41,034 nt of DNA from an uncultured Oscillospiraceae bacterium (GTDB lineage Bacteria > Bacillota > Clostridia > Oscillospirales > Oscillospiraceae). The notes beneath the pieces were generated by a model. The model did no database searches, had not been told where the DNA came from, and worked only from the letters and a program-made list of their open reading frames with translations. The DNA lies in the NCBI GenBank assembly GCA_910584045.1, contig CAJTYO010000021.1, positions 1 to 41,034 on the forward strand, written 5' to 3'. Below, piece after piece: positions 18,630 to 26,433 of the stretch. Position numbers and translations under genes: made by a program. Position 1 is the first letter of the stretch, and every line of letters begins with the position of its first letter.

Positions 18630-19975
18630 GCACATTTCCCGAAAAATTTATCTGGGGCGTAGCCTGCGCCTCCTACCAGTGCGAGGGCGCATGGAATGAG
18701 GACGGCAAGGGGCCCAACATCTGGGACGACTTCTGCCACGAGATGACCCGCCAGAATGTGAAAAACGGCGACACCGGCGACGTGGCCTGTGACAGCTACC
18801 ACCGGTACAAGGAAGACGTGGCCCTGATGAGATCTCACAATATCCGGGCCTACCGCTTCTCCATCAGCTGGTCTCGTATCATCCCCGACGGAGATGGCGA
18901 GGTCAATGAAAAGGGTCTGCAATTCTATGAAAACCTGGTGGATGAACTCATCGCCAACGGCATTGAGCCTATGATCACGCTCTACCACTGGGACCTGCCC
19001 AGCGCACTCCAGGACAAAGGCGGCTGGCTGAACCGGGACATCGTGGCTGCCTTTGGCCGTTACGCAGGCATTCTGGCCCAGCGGTTCAAGGGCAAGGTGA
19101 ACAAGTACATGACCCTCAATGAACCCCAGTGCGCGGCCCAGCTGGGCTATGGCAACGGCGAACACGCGCCGGGGCTGAAGATGGGGGAGGAGAAGGTGGC
19201 CCAGGTGTTCCATATCATGTGCCTGGCCCACAGCGAGGCCTATCGGGCCATTAAGGCCGTGGACCCCGAGGCCCAGGTAGGTGCGGCCCCCTGCGGCCGC
19301 CAGTGCTATCCGGAGACGGACACTCCGGAGAATCGGGAGGCCGCCTATCGAGAGACCTTCAACCTGTCCTCCGAGCGGGGTTGGGCCTTTACCACCAATA
19401 TTTTCCTGGACTCCCTGCTGCTCAAAAAATACGACGAGACCGCTCCGGCCACCGTGCAGAAATTTGCCGAGACCATCGATCCCGCCGACTGGGAGAAGAT
19501 GGAGACTTTGGACTTCATCGGCATCAATGTCTACAACGGCGATATGGTAGATGCGAAGGGCGAGTATGTGAAGCCCTATCCCGGATTCCCCCTGACCGCC
19601 ACCAAGTGGAAGGTCAGCCCCGAGGTGATGCACTACTGCGTGGTAAACAACTATCGCCGGTATGGCAAGCCCATCATCATCACTGAGAACGGCCAGTCCT
19701 GCAACGATCGGGTGTTCCTGGACGGCAAGGTGCACGACGGGGAGCGGATCGACTTCCTTCATCGCTATCTGCTGGAGCTGAAGAAGGGCATTGACGAGGG
19801 CGTGCCGGTGAAGGGTTATCTGCAGTGGAGCTTCCTGGACAACTTCGAATGGAGCCAGGGGTACGACGAGCGTTTCGGCATTGTCTACGTGGACTATCCC
19901 ACCGGTCAGCGGATTCCAAAAGATTCCGCCGCCTGGTACGCGAAGGTCATCGAGAGTAACGGCTCGTGCCTGTAA
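18626..19975 (+). CDS. Glycoside hydrolase family 1 beta-glucosidase
   Basis: 449-residue GH1 enzyme with the family opening FPEKFIWGVACASYQCEGAW, acid/base Glu166 in TLNEPQ and nucleophile Glu354 in ITENGQS, plus WSFLDNFEWSQGYDERFG near the C-terminus. It lacks the phosphate-binding residues I would expect to recognise in 6-phospho-beta-glucosidases and sits in an ABC/phosphorylase locus, so an unphosphorylated beta-glucoside substrate (EC 3.2.1.21) is likely. It overlaps the upstream GH94 gene by 4 bases. It is the last gene of the carbohydrate locus and is followed by a hairpin terminator. Confidence 0.93.
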   Translation: MSTFPEKFIWGVACASYQCEGAWNEDGKGPNIWDDFCHEMTRQNVKNGDTGDVACDSYHRYKEDVALMRSHNIRAYRFSISWSRIIPDGDGEVNEKGLQFYENLVDELIANGIEPMITLYHWDLPSALQDKGGWLNRDIVAAFGRYAGILAQRFKGKVNKYMTLNEPQCAAQLGYGNGEHAPGLKMGEEKVAQVFHIMCLAHSEAYRAIKAVDPEAQVGAAPCGRQCYPETDTPENREAAYRETFNLSSERGWAFTTNIFLDSLLLKKYDETAPATVQKFAETIDPADWEKMETLDFIGINVYNGDMVDAKGEYVKPYPGFPLTATKWKVSPEVMHYCVVNNYRRYGKPIIITENGQSCNDRVFLDGKVHDGERIDFLHRYLLELKKGIDEGVPVKGYLQWSFLDNFEWSQGYDERFGIVYVDYPTGQRIPKDSAAWYAKVIESNGSCL

Positions 19976-19988
19976 AAAGATAAAAACG

Positions 19989-20022
19989 GGGCTGCGCCGA
20001 ATAAAATCCGGCGTAGCCCTTT
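19989..20022 (+). terminator. Terminator of the GH3-GH94-GH1 genes
   Basis: Stem GGGCTGCGCCG (19989-19999) pairs with CGGCGTAGCCC (20009-20019) with one G-T wobble, 9-base A/T loop, and a short TTT tail, 13 bp after the GH1 stop. Confidence 0.75.
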
Positions 20023-20029
20023 GCGTGCC

Positions 20030-20227
20030 AAAAAAAGTGGCTACCCCTCTTTTTTGAGGAAGGGGATCGGGCCGAGATCGGCCCGCAAAGTACTTTTCAA
20101 GGTACACGCCCCCGAAAAAATGATCACAATTTATTCACGCCTTCGGTGTGAACTCCCGTGGAGCCGCCAAAGGCAGCCTTAGGGCTATGGCGGGCTTCGC
20201 CCGCCCAACGCCTGCGGAGGGCTTTTT
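20030..20227. repeat. Dispersed ~200-bp structured repeat, copy 1
   Basis: About 198 bp that align nearly full length with 35316-35514 in the same orientation. Shared blocks include AAAAAAGTGGCT, CGGCCCGCAAAG, GAACTCCCGTGG and CCTTAGGGCTATGGCGGGCT. The copy contains hairpins GGGCCGA-GA-TCGGCCC and GGCGGGC-TTC-GCCCGCC. It fills the gap between the convergent GH1 and MFS genes. No ORF is apparent in it. Confidence 0.85.
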
Positions 20228-20270
20228 TGACAGTCTGCGGAGTAGGAGGCGGAGGGCCCCTTCCCTTCCG

Positions 20271-21566
20271 TCATTCGTTCTCTTCCAGCTCCCAGAGCCG
20301 CCGGTCCCGCTGGAAAAGCAGGCATAACAGCACGCCCGCCGCCGACAGGATCAGGAACACCAGGGCCGCGCCGCTGCCCTTTCCGGACCCCAGCAGCCGC
20401 GTCAGGAGCGCATCCTCTGCCAGTCCGGCCATGAAGGGCTCGCAGACGGCGTCCACCAGCCAGCCTCCCAGCAGATACCCTACCGGGATGGTAAAAAACT
20501 GCAGGGTATTCCGGGCGGCGTACACCCGTCCCTGGAGCTCCACCGGGATATGCAGCCGCAGCAGCGCCCCCAGGTTGGCGCTCATCACCGGGATGAACAG
20601 CCAGCCCAGCACGGCCCCGAGGCACCAGACTCCCGGTCCCCGTCCCAGGGCCAGCAGCAGGTTCTCCGTGCCCATGGAGAACAGCAGACTGCCGCAGATG
20701 ACCCGCACCCGGCTTTTCGGAGCGGGCAGGAGCGTGACCATCACGCTCCCCGCCAGGTTGGCGGCCCCGGTAAACGTCTGCAAAACGCCCAACGCCGTCT
20801 CCCCGCCGCCGGAGCGGGAGAGGACCATGGGCGCCAGCGCGGCGTTGTAAACGCTGGCAATCAGATTGATGGCCGCCAGGAACAGGATCATATCCAAAAT
20901 CCCCCTGTTCCGCCGCAGCCACTGCACGCCCTCCCAGGCGGAGCGCAGCACGGGAACCCTCTCCTTGGGGCCGCTCCCCTCCGGAAAGCGGATGATAAAG
21001 AGGACGCTCCCCACCGCCGCCCCACAGGTAACGAGGTCGATGGCGATGACCGCCTCCAGCCCCGCCAGTGTCAGCACGGCGGCGGCCAGCGCCGGGGCCA
21101 GCAGGGTCGTCAGGGAGCCGGAGAGGGACCTCAGTCCTCCTACCCGCTGTACCTGCTCCCTTGGCGTCAGCAGGGTCACCGCCAGCTCGGTGGCCGGCTG
21201 CTGGATGGTGTTCATGAGCCCGTTGAGCGCGTTGACGCCGTACAGATGCCAGATCTCCAGCCGCCCGGTTTTCAGCAGGACCAGTACCGCCGCCGTGGAA
21301 AGCGCGGCGAAGAGGTCGCAGAAGACCAGCGTTTTCCGCTTGTCCCACCGGTCCACCAAGCTTCCGGCAAAGACGCTCAACAGCACATAGGGGGCGTAGG
21401 ACGCGGCAGACAGCCCCGCCGTAGTCAGGGCGGAGCCCTGCTGCTGGTAGGACCAGATCACCAGGGCGAAGCTGGTCATGGCGCTTCCCAGGGCCGAAAG
21501 GGCCTGGGTGCTCCAGAGGATCAGGAAATATTTCAATCCTCTCAGGTCAAACAGTTTACTTTTCAT
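20271..21566 (-). CDS. MFS transporter, macrolide-efflux (Mef-like) type
   Basis: 431-residue integral membrane protein with about 12 predicted helices. The N-terminal region LKYFLILWSTQALSALGSAM and loop 2-3 motif A (GSLVDRWDKRK, about 69-78) match the MFS group that includes macrolide and other drug exporters. AAAGGAG lies upstream of the ATG at 21564-21566. The 170-bp leader between uvrC and this gene contains a possible short peptide gene and a 9-bp inverted repeat, an arrangement seen in drug-inducible resistance genes. Substrate cannot be told from sequence. It is convergent with the GH1 gene, the repeat lying between. Confidence 0.85.
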   Translation of the reverse strand: MKSKLFDLRGLKYFLILWSTQALSALGSAMTSFALVIWSYQQQGSALTTAGLSAASYAPYVLLSVFAGSLVDRWDKRKTLVFCDLFAALSTAAVLVLLKTGRLEIWHLYGVNALNGLMNTIQQPATELAVTLLTPREQVQRVGGLRSLSGSLTTLLAPALAAAVLTLAGLEAVIAIDLVTCGAAVGSVLFIIRFPEGSGPKERVPVLRSAWEGVQWLRRNRGILDMILFLAAINLIASVYNAALAPMVLSRSGGGETALGVLQTFTGAANLAGSVMVTLLPAPKSRVRVICGSLLFSMGTENLLLALGRGPGVWCLGAVLGWLFIPVMSANLGALLRLHIPVELQGRVYAARNTLQFFTIPVGYLLGGWLVDAVCEPFMAGLAEDALLTRLLGSGKGSGAALVFLILSAAGVLLCLLFQRDRRLWELEENE

Positions 21567-21660
21567 TTCAGACTTTGCTCCTTTTTGTACAGTGTTTGTG
21601 TTGCATACAAAACTGCAAAGCCTGCCCGAACGTTATGCGGTTGTCTTCAAAATCGTGTCA

Positions 21661-21700
21661 GCTCCATGCCGTCCTGTTCGGATCAGACCTTGCATGGAGC
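21661..21700 (-). promoter_or_regulatory. Inverted repeat in MFS leader (possible attenuator stem)
   Basis: On the minus strand GCTCCATGC (21692-21700) pairs perfectly with GCATGGAGC (21661-21669) across a 22-base loop. The first arm is exactly codons 8-10 of the predicted leader peptide, so a ribosome on that peptide would open the stem. I could not identify the alternative pairing partner, so the mechanism is inference. Confidence 0.45.
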
Positions 21701-21721
21701 GAAGCCAATGCAGAGACGCAT
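21683..21721 (-). CDS. Possible 12-residue leader peptide upstream of the MFS gene
   Basis: ATG at 21719-21721 encodes MRLCIGFAPCKV and ends at TGA 21683-21685. It is preceded by an unusually strong ribosome site (AGGAGGTGA, five bases before the ATG) which begins three bases after the uvrC stop codon. Codons 8-10 form one arm of a perfect 9-bp inverted repeat. Position and structure resemble leader peptides that induce resistance genes by ribosome stalling. Function is inferred; the peptide itself is not one I recognise. Confidence 0.5.
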   Translation of the reverse strand: MRLCIGFAPCKV

Positions 21722-21736
21722 CCGCCTCACCTCCTC

Positions 21737-23563
21737 TCAATCATCCTGTGTGGAATGGGCCCACTGGTAGACTGCCGCAGCGGCGTTTTTGGGCACCACC
21801 GCCTTCAGCTCCTCCAGGGAGGCCTCCTTGATGGCCTTCAGGCTTTTGAATCGTTTCAGCAGGGCCGTCCGCCTTGCCTCGCCTACGCCGGGGATGCTGT
21901 CCAGGGTGGAGCCCTTGACGCTTTTGCCGTGGCTCTCCCGGTTGAAGGTGATGGCGAAGCGGTGGGTCTCCTCCTGGATGCGCCCGATGAGAGAGAACAC
22001 CGCCTGGGTCCCCTTGATGCCAATCTCCCGGCCCTCGGGGGTCACCAGAGCTCTGGTGCGATGCCGGTCGTCTTTGACCATGCCAAAGATTGGGATGGCC
22101 AGCCCGAAGCGCTCCGTCACCCGGCGGGCCACCTTGGCGTGCTGCTCGCCGCCGTCGATGAGCATCACATCTGGCAGTGGCATAAATTTCTTATCCTGCT
22201 CCATATAATGGGTGAGCCGACGGGTCAGGACCTCCTCCATGGACTTGTAGTCGTCGGGGTGACCCTCCAACTCCTTGATGCGGAAGCGCCGGTAGCGCTC
22301 CTTGGCTGGCCTGGACCCGTGAAACACCACCATAGAGGCCACGATGTCCTCGCTGCCCGTGTTAGAGATGTCGTAACTCTCCAACCACTCCGGCGTCGAC
22401 TGCAGGCTGAGCAGCTTCCCCAGCAGCTCCAGGGTCCGGTCCGCCCGTTCCTGACTGGTGGTCTGGCGCTCGGCCTCCTCCCGGGCGTTGGCGGCAGCCA
22501 TGGCCAGCACCTGGGCCCGCTCTCCCCGCTGAGGAACGCGGATGGACACCCTGTGCCCCGCCTTTTCCGCCAGCAGCTGCTCCAGGACCTCCTGGTCCTC
22601 AATCTCCACGGGGATACAGATCTCCCGCGGCAGCACCGGCTTGCCGCCATAGTATTGCAGCAGCAGCGCCGACAGGATTTCCGCCTCATCCTCCAGTCCG
22701 GAGGAGGCAAAAAGCTCCGCCTCCCGGCCCGTCAGCTGGCCGTCCTCATAGTGGAGCGCCGCGTAGCAGCACTTAGCCCCCAGGTACAGTCCCCACACAT
22801 CCGTGTCGGCACATACGCCGGCGAAGACCTTCTGCCGCTTGCTGAGGACTTTAATCGCGGCGATCCGGTCCCTGAGGGCGGCGGCCTCCTCAAATTTCAG
22901 CTCCTCCGCCGCCCGGCCCATCTCCTCCTCCAGCTGGGCCGTCACCAGCCGCACCTTTCCCTCCAACAGCTGCACCGCCAGATCGATCCGGCGGCCGTAC
23001 TCATCCTGTGTCATCTCTGCCCGGCAAAAGCCGTCGCAGCGGCCCATATGGTGGTTGAGGCACGGTCGCTCCTTCCCGATGTCCCGGGGGAAAGTCTTGC
23101 TACAGGTGGGCAGATGGAGGGCCGCCCGCACTGCATCCAGAGCGGACCGGGTCTCAAACCGCCCCCCGTAGGGGCCGTAATACTTCGCCCCGTCGTCGGA
23201 GACACGGCTGACGATGGAGAATTTTGGATACGCCTCCCGGCTCAGACGAACAAAGGGATAGCCCTTGTCGTCCTTGAGGAGGATGTTGTACCGGGGCATG
23301 TACTGCTTGATGAGGGCATTTTCCAGTACAAGGGCCTCGAACTCGCTGCCCACAATAATGGTGTCAAAATCGTTTACCAGTCCCACCATGGTGTGGGTCT
23401 TAAGATTGTGGCCCCGTCCGGCCTGGAAGTACTGGCTCACCCGGTTTTTCAGCTTCTTGGCCTTGCCCACGTAGATGACGTTGCCGTCCTTGCCGTGCAT
23501 CAAGTACACCCCCGGGGCCAGGGGCAGGCTGTTGGCTTTTTCCAGCAGTTCGTCTTTGGTCAT
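21737..23563 (-). CDS. uvrC: Excinuclease ABC subunit C
   Basis: 608-residue DNA repair endonuclease that makes both incisions in UvrABC nucleotide excision repair. The N-terminal GIY-YIG domain (LAPGVYLMHGKDGNVIYVGK, with Tyr20, Tyr31 and Arg41), a UVR motif that contacts UvrB (EEMGRAAEELKFEEAAALRD, about 200-235), the RNase-H-like second nuclease domain (ESYDISNTGSEDIVASMVVF) and a C-terminal helix-hairpin-helix (LDSIPGVGEARRTALLKRF) are present in order. I start at ATG 23561-23563, which has GGAGG upstream and gives the family N-terminus MTKDELLEKANSLP. Its ATG overlaps the stop of a 39-residue upstream gene. Confidence 0.96.
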   Translation of the reverse strand: MTKDELLEKANSLPLAPGVYLMHGKDGNVIYVGKAKKLKNRVSQYFQAGRGHNLKTHTMVGLVNDFDTIIVGSEFEALVLENALIKQYMPRYNILLKDDKGYPFVRLSREAYPKFSIVSRVSDDGAKYYGPYGGRFETRSALDAVRAALHLPTCSKTFPRDIGKERPCLNHHMGRCDGFCRAEMTQDEYGRRIDLAVQLLEGKVRLVTAQLEEEMGRAAEELKFEEAAALRDRIAAIKVLSKRQKVFAGVCADTDVWGLYLGAKCCYAALHYEDGQLTGREAELFASSGLEDEAEILSALLLQYYGGKPVLPREICIPVEIEDQEVLEQLLAEKAGHRVSIRVPQRGERAQVLAMAAANAREEAERQTTSQERADRTLELLGKLLSLQSTPEWLESYDISNTGSEDIVASMVVFHGSRPAKERYRRFRIKELEGHPDDYKSMEEVLTRRLTHYMEQDKKFMPLPDVMLIDGGEQHAKVARRVTERFGLAIPIFGMVKDDRHRTRALVTPEGREIGIKGTQAVFSLIGRIQEETHRFAITFNRESHGKSVKGSTLDSIPGVGEARRTALLKRFKSLKAIKEASLEELKAVVPKNAAAAVYQWAHSTQDD

Positions 23564-23679
23564 TGGCAGTCCTCCGGCATCAGCGGCCTCGTGATATTTT
23601 CCCGGGTGATTTTGTCGATCTCCTTGCCGGGCAGTATGTGGACATAGACGTTGATCTTCTTGCAGGTCCACCAGCTCAT
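23560..23679 (-). CDS. 39-residue protein of unknown function coupled to uvrC
   Basis: Small ORF starting MSWWTCKKINVYVHILPGKE and ending RPLMPEDCQ, with GGAGG six bases before its ATG (23677-23679). Its stop TGA (23560-23562) overlaps the uvrC ATG as ATGA, typical of translational coupling. It lies just after the ptsH terminator, so it would be first in the uvrC transcript. The mix of hydrophobic, basic and Cys residues looks protein-like, but I know no family for it. It may be a real microprotein or a translational activator for uvrC. Confidence 0.6.
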   Translation of the reverse strand: MSWWTCKKINVYVHILPGKEIDKITRENITRPLMPEDCQ

Positions 23680-23701
23680 AGAGAGCCTCCTCTGCATTGA
23701 A

Positions 23702-23731
23702 AAAGACTGCTTCGTCACCGAAACAGTCTTT
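23702..23731 (-). terminator. Terminator after ptsH
   Basis: Stem AAAGACTG / CAGTCTTT extended inward by TTCG / CGAA after one mismatch, TCAC loop, followed on the minus strand by a run of Ts (TCTTTTTC). It lies 20 bp beyond the HPr stop codon. Confidence 0.85.
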
Positions 23732-23751
23732 CATCCGCTGTGTATAGGTTC

Positions 23752-24018
23752 TTAGTCGCCAAACTCGCCGGAGCGTACCAGCTCAGCCAAGGCCTCCACG
23801 GCCTCCTTCTCGTCGGAGCCGTCGGCAATGAGGGTGATCACTGTGCCCTTCACGATGCCCAACGACAGTACGCCCAGCAGGCTCTTGGCATTCACCCGAC
23901 GCTCGTCCTTCTCGACCCAGATGCCGCTCTTAAACTCGTTGGCCTTGCGGATGAAATAGGTGGCAGGCCGTGCGTGCAGGCCAACCTCGTTGTTGATGGT
24001 GACTTCCTGAGTGTACAT
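23752..24018 (-). CDS. ptsH: Phosphocarrier protein HPr
   Basis: 88-residue small cytoplasmic phosphocarrier. His15 in GLHARPA accepts phosphate from Enzyme I. Ser46 in NAKSLLGVLSLGI is the regulatory site used by HPr kinase in Firmicutes, so both PTS transfer and CcpA-type catabolite control are possible. Length and order match the family. GAGGAG lies upstream of the ATG and a sigma-A-like promoter about 115 bp upstream, so it is probably transcribed alone and ends at the hairpin beyond. Enzyme I is encoded 11 kb away; no EII component is in the window. Confidence 0.95.
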   Translation of the reverse strand: MYTQEVTINNEVGLHARPATYFIRKANEFKSGIWVEKDERRVNAKSLLGVLSLGIVKGTVITLIADGSDEKEAVEALAELVRSGEFGD

Positions 24019-24134
24019 AGATCAATTATCTCCTCTTCAATCTCAATCTCAACCTGCAAAGACTTGCTTAGCAGCCGCAGGCCGCCGGACGGCCCTTGGC
24101 CCAGGCCGGGAGCGCCGACCCATGTTCTATGCAT

Positions 24135-24163
24135 ATGTTAGCAAATTTCCCTTTTCCCGTCAA
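24135..24163 (-). promoter_or_regulatory. Probable sigma-A promoter of ptsH
   Basis: Minus-strand TTGACG (24158-24163), 17-bp spacer, TAACAT (24135-24140). This is the best -35/-10 pair upstream of ptsH. Confidence 0.6.
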
Positions 24164-24406
24164 CGGCACATTCCACAAAATTGTCTGCATCATAAGTAAC
24201 TTTGCACACCGTTTTGTGGGAAAATTTACGAAAGTGAACGGTTTTCCATCGTAACATCGTTATGGATTTCACACTCTTGCGGAAAGTATCCCCAAAAGTG
24301 TCAGGACTTATGCCTCCCGACACACATCCTATGCGCGGAAAAACAGGAGGTGCGAGCCCTTCCGCGAACCGGAAAACGCCCTGTCGAGAGCTCATCTGCC
24401 GTATGT

Positions 24407-24449
24407 AGGGGCAGCCTGCGGCCGCCCCTGTGCGGAGTGTACGCCGCAC
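24407..24449 (-). terminator. Two hairpins downstream of spoVAF
   Basis: Reading the minus strand past the spoVAF stop: first GTGCGG / CCGCAC with an 8-base loop (24430-24449), then a near-perfect stem AGGGGC-A-GCC / GGC-C-GCCCCT (24407-24429). No T-run follows. The second hairpin resembles a TGTAGGGGC-type palindrome I recall as common in gut Clostridia genomes, so it may be a dispersed element rather than a dedicated terminator. Confidence 0.55.
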
Positions 24450-24454
24450 ATCCA

Positions 24455-25873
24455 TCAGGAGTTTTTCCTGCTGATTGGCTGCCGGATGAGCAGCCGGCCG
24501 AGAGCCTTGCCGTCGAAGGGACAGATAGGGTAGAGATATCCCCGTCCCAGCAGAGGCTTGGTGGAGGCCAGCAGGATGATCCACCCCAGCGTACCCAGGA
24601 TCAGTCCCCACAGGTCAAAGAGGGCCACCAGAATCAGGAACGTCATCCGCGTCAGCTTCAGCGCGTACCCCAGCTCAAAGGAGGGCTGGGCAAAGTTGGC
24701 TATGGCCACGAAGGCCATATATACCAGCACCTCCGGCACCATCCATCTGGCCTGCACCGCGAAGTCCCCCAAAATCAGAGCCCCCAGCATACTGAAGGAG
24801 TTGCTCAGGGCGTCCGGCGTGTTCAGACTGGCCAGCTTCAGAAGGTCCACCACGAAATCCAACAGCAGCAGCTGCACCAGCAGCGGTACGCTTCCCGGCT
24901 CCTCCGGTACGATAAAGCTGAGGTACTCCGGCACCCGGCTCGCATCCTTCACCAGCAGATACCACACCGGCGTGATAAACAGCGCCAGCAGCATCACCGT
25001 CACTCGCAGCCAGCGCAGATAGGTCCCCACCAGGGGCGGAAAATAGTAGTCGTTGGCCTCCTCCATGAAGTCAAACAGACTGGTTGGCATAAGCATCACC
25101 GAAGGGGAGTTGTCCACCAGCATGATGAGGCTCCCCTCCATGATGCAGGCCGTGGCCGTGTCGGGACGCTCGGTATAGCGCACTTTGGGAAAGGGGTTGT
25201 ACCACTGGGGCTTGACGATGGCCTCAGCCACGCTCTCCTGGCTCATGGAGATGGAGCCCACATCGATGGCGTCCAGCTTCTCCCGCAGCTTCTCCAGGTC
25301 CTGCCGGTTCACCTGGTCCTCCATGTAGGCCAGCACCACATCCGTCTGGCTGCGCCCTCCCACCTTGTGATTTTCCAGGGTCAGCCGGCTGTCCCGAATA
25401 CGGCGGCGGAGCAGAGCCGTATTCTGCACCAGGGTCTCGGTGAAACCATCGTGACTGCCCCGCAGCACCTTGCCGTCGCTGGGCTCCTCCACGCTGCGGC
25501 CCGGGAATTTCTTCGCGTCGATCATGGCGCAGGCGTCGAAGCCCTCCAGCAGGAGGATGGTCTTGCCCAGAAACGCGCCGGTCAGGATTTTGTCGATCTG
25601 CTTCTCACAGTCCACCTCGCAGAAGGTGACGCAGCGGTCGATGAACTCCTGCATGGTCCGCAGACCCTCCCCCAGCTGGGCCCCCCGACCCAAAAGGAAG
25701 GAGGTAATGCGCTCGATGACCCCGTCGTCGCCATATCCGTCTATGACGTACATCCGCCCCTTCCACTGCCCAATATAGAGATCCCGGCTGATGACGTCGT
25801 AGTTCCGCCCCACGCCGAGGAGATGATCCAGCTTTTTCTGATTCTCAGCCAGGCTCTCGCTCAACTGTTCCAT
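24455..25873 (-). CDS. spoVAF: GerA-family spore protein, SpoVAF type
   Basis: 472-residue membrane protein of the GerA/SpoVAF family, present in the spore inner membrane and linked to germination and dipicolinate channel function. It has a soluble N-terminal domain (about 1-255, including GVGRNYDVISRDLYIGQWKG and PSDGKVLRGSHDGFTETLVQ, the family PxE/RGxxDGF region) and four to five membrane segments (about 285-450), ending in a charged tail. GerA-family A subunits are similar; the missing B and C subunits and the N-terminal sequence favour SpoVAF. I start at ATG 25871-25873 (GGAGGA upstream) rather than 30 codons earlier. It is a lone gene divergent from the BlaI-type regulator, with a forespore-type promoter. 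Confidence 0.85.
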   Translation of the reverse strand: MEQLSESLAENQKKLDHLLGVGRNYDVISRDLYIGQWKGRMYVIDGYGDDGVIERITSFLLGRGAQLGEGLRTMQEFIDRCVTFCEVDCEKQIDKILTGAFLGKTILLLEGFDACAMIDAKKFPGRSVEEPSDGKVLRGSHDGFTETLVQNTALLRRRIRDSRLTLENHKVGGRSQTDVVLAYMEDQVNRQDLEKLREKLDAIDVGSISMSQESVAEAIVKPQWYNPFPKVRYTERPDTATACIMEGSLIMLVDNSPSVMLMPTSLFDFMEEANDYYFPPLVGTYLRWLRVTVMLLALFITPVWYLLVKDASRVPEYLSFIVPEEPGSVPLLVQLLLLDFVVDLLKLASLNTPDALSNSFSMLGALILGDFAVQARWMVPEVLVYMAFVAIANFAQPSFELGYALKLTRMTFLILVALFDLWGLILGTLGWIILLASTKPLLGRGYLYPICPFDGKALGRLLIRQPISRKNS

Positions 25874-25905
25874 TGCTCTTCCTCCTCTGTTTGGATGGTT
25901 TCCCC

Positions 25906-25934
25906 TAGTATCCGCAAAATGACGGGAACTATCC
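25906..25934 (-). promoter_or_regulatory. Possible forespore (sigma-G/F-type) promoter of spoVAF
   Basis: Minus-strand GGATA (25930-25934), 17-bp spacer, GATACTA (25906-25912). The -10 matches the sigma-G CATACTA consensus in 6 of 7 positions and spacing is right. The gene is of a type made in the forespore. Inferred from pattern. Confidence 0.45.
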
Positions 25935-25973
25935 GGACTATTTTTCCGCAAAGGCCAGGACAAAATTTTGCAG

Positions 25974-26024
25974 TTGACATACGTCTACCACTATGGTATA
26001 CTGTTGGGTAGACAATAGTATACC
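25974..26024 (+). promoter_or_regulatory. Promoter and nested operators of the blaI-like operon
   Basis: TTGACA (25974-25979), 17-bp spacer, TATACT (25997-26002). Overlapping the -10 and start site are four related 7-mers in alternating orientation: GTCTACC (25983-25989), GGTATAC (25995-26001), GGTAGAC (26007-26013) and GTATACC (26018-26024). They form two adjacent dyads that differ by single bases. This fits autorepression by the BlaI/CopY-type protein encoded next. Confidence 0.8.
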
Positions 26025-26046
26025 ACAATGCGAAGGGGCAGGGGCT

Positions 26047-26433
26047 ATGGCGGAGAAACAAATCTCGCTCTCGGACGGGGAGTGGAAGCTGATGAAAAGA
26101 CTGTGGGAGAGCGGCGCGATGACCATTATGGAGCTGACCGCCGCCCTGCGGGATCAGACCGGCTGGAGCAAGAACACGGTGATCACCATGCTCTCCCGGC
26201 TGGAGGCCAAGGGTGCGGTAGCCTGCACCCAGGGGGAGCGGGCAAAGCTCTATTCCCCCGCCTTACGGCAGGAGGACGCGGCCCGGACCGAGACGGAAAA
26301 CTTCCTGGGCCGGGTCTACGGCGGCAGTCTGGGGGTGATGATGAGCGCCATGGTGGAGAGCCGCAGCCTGACGGCAGAGGACGTGGCGGAGCTGTCCGCC
26401 ATTTTGGAGAAGGCGGGGTGCAGAGAGGGGTGA
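26047..26433 (+). CDS. BlaI/MecI/CopY-family transcriptional repressor
   Basis: 128-residue winged-helix repressor. SLSDGEWKLMKRLWESGAMT, then the recognition helix region TGWSKNTVITMLSRLEAKGAV and the dimerisation tail with FLGRVYGGSLGVMMSAMVES follow the BlaI/MecI pattern. Such proteins repress their own operon until inactivated by a partner M56 protease (BlaI/BlaR1) or by metal (CopY). Start ATG 26047 has a G-rich ribosome site and matches the family N-terminus. Its stop overlaps the GTG of the M56 gene. The operator dyads over its promoter are the obvious target; the secreted Cys/His protein gene downstream may be another. Confidence 0.92.
   Translation: MAEKQISLSDGEWKLMKRLWESGAMTIMELTAALRDQTGWSKNTVITMLSRLEAKGAVACTQGERAKLYSPALRQEDAARTETENFLGRVYGGSLGVMMSAMVESRSLTAEDVAELSAILEKAGCREG

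Larger units (their letters stand above)
24019..24454. other. 436-bp intergenic region between ptsH and spoVAF
   Basis: No gene recognised. It holds the ptsH promoter near 24135-24163 and two hairpins near the spoVAF end (described separately). The middle (about 24170-24340) is AT-richer and shows nothing I can name. Confidence 0.6.
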
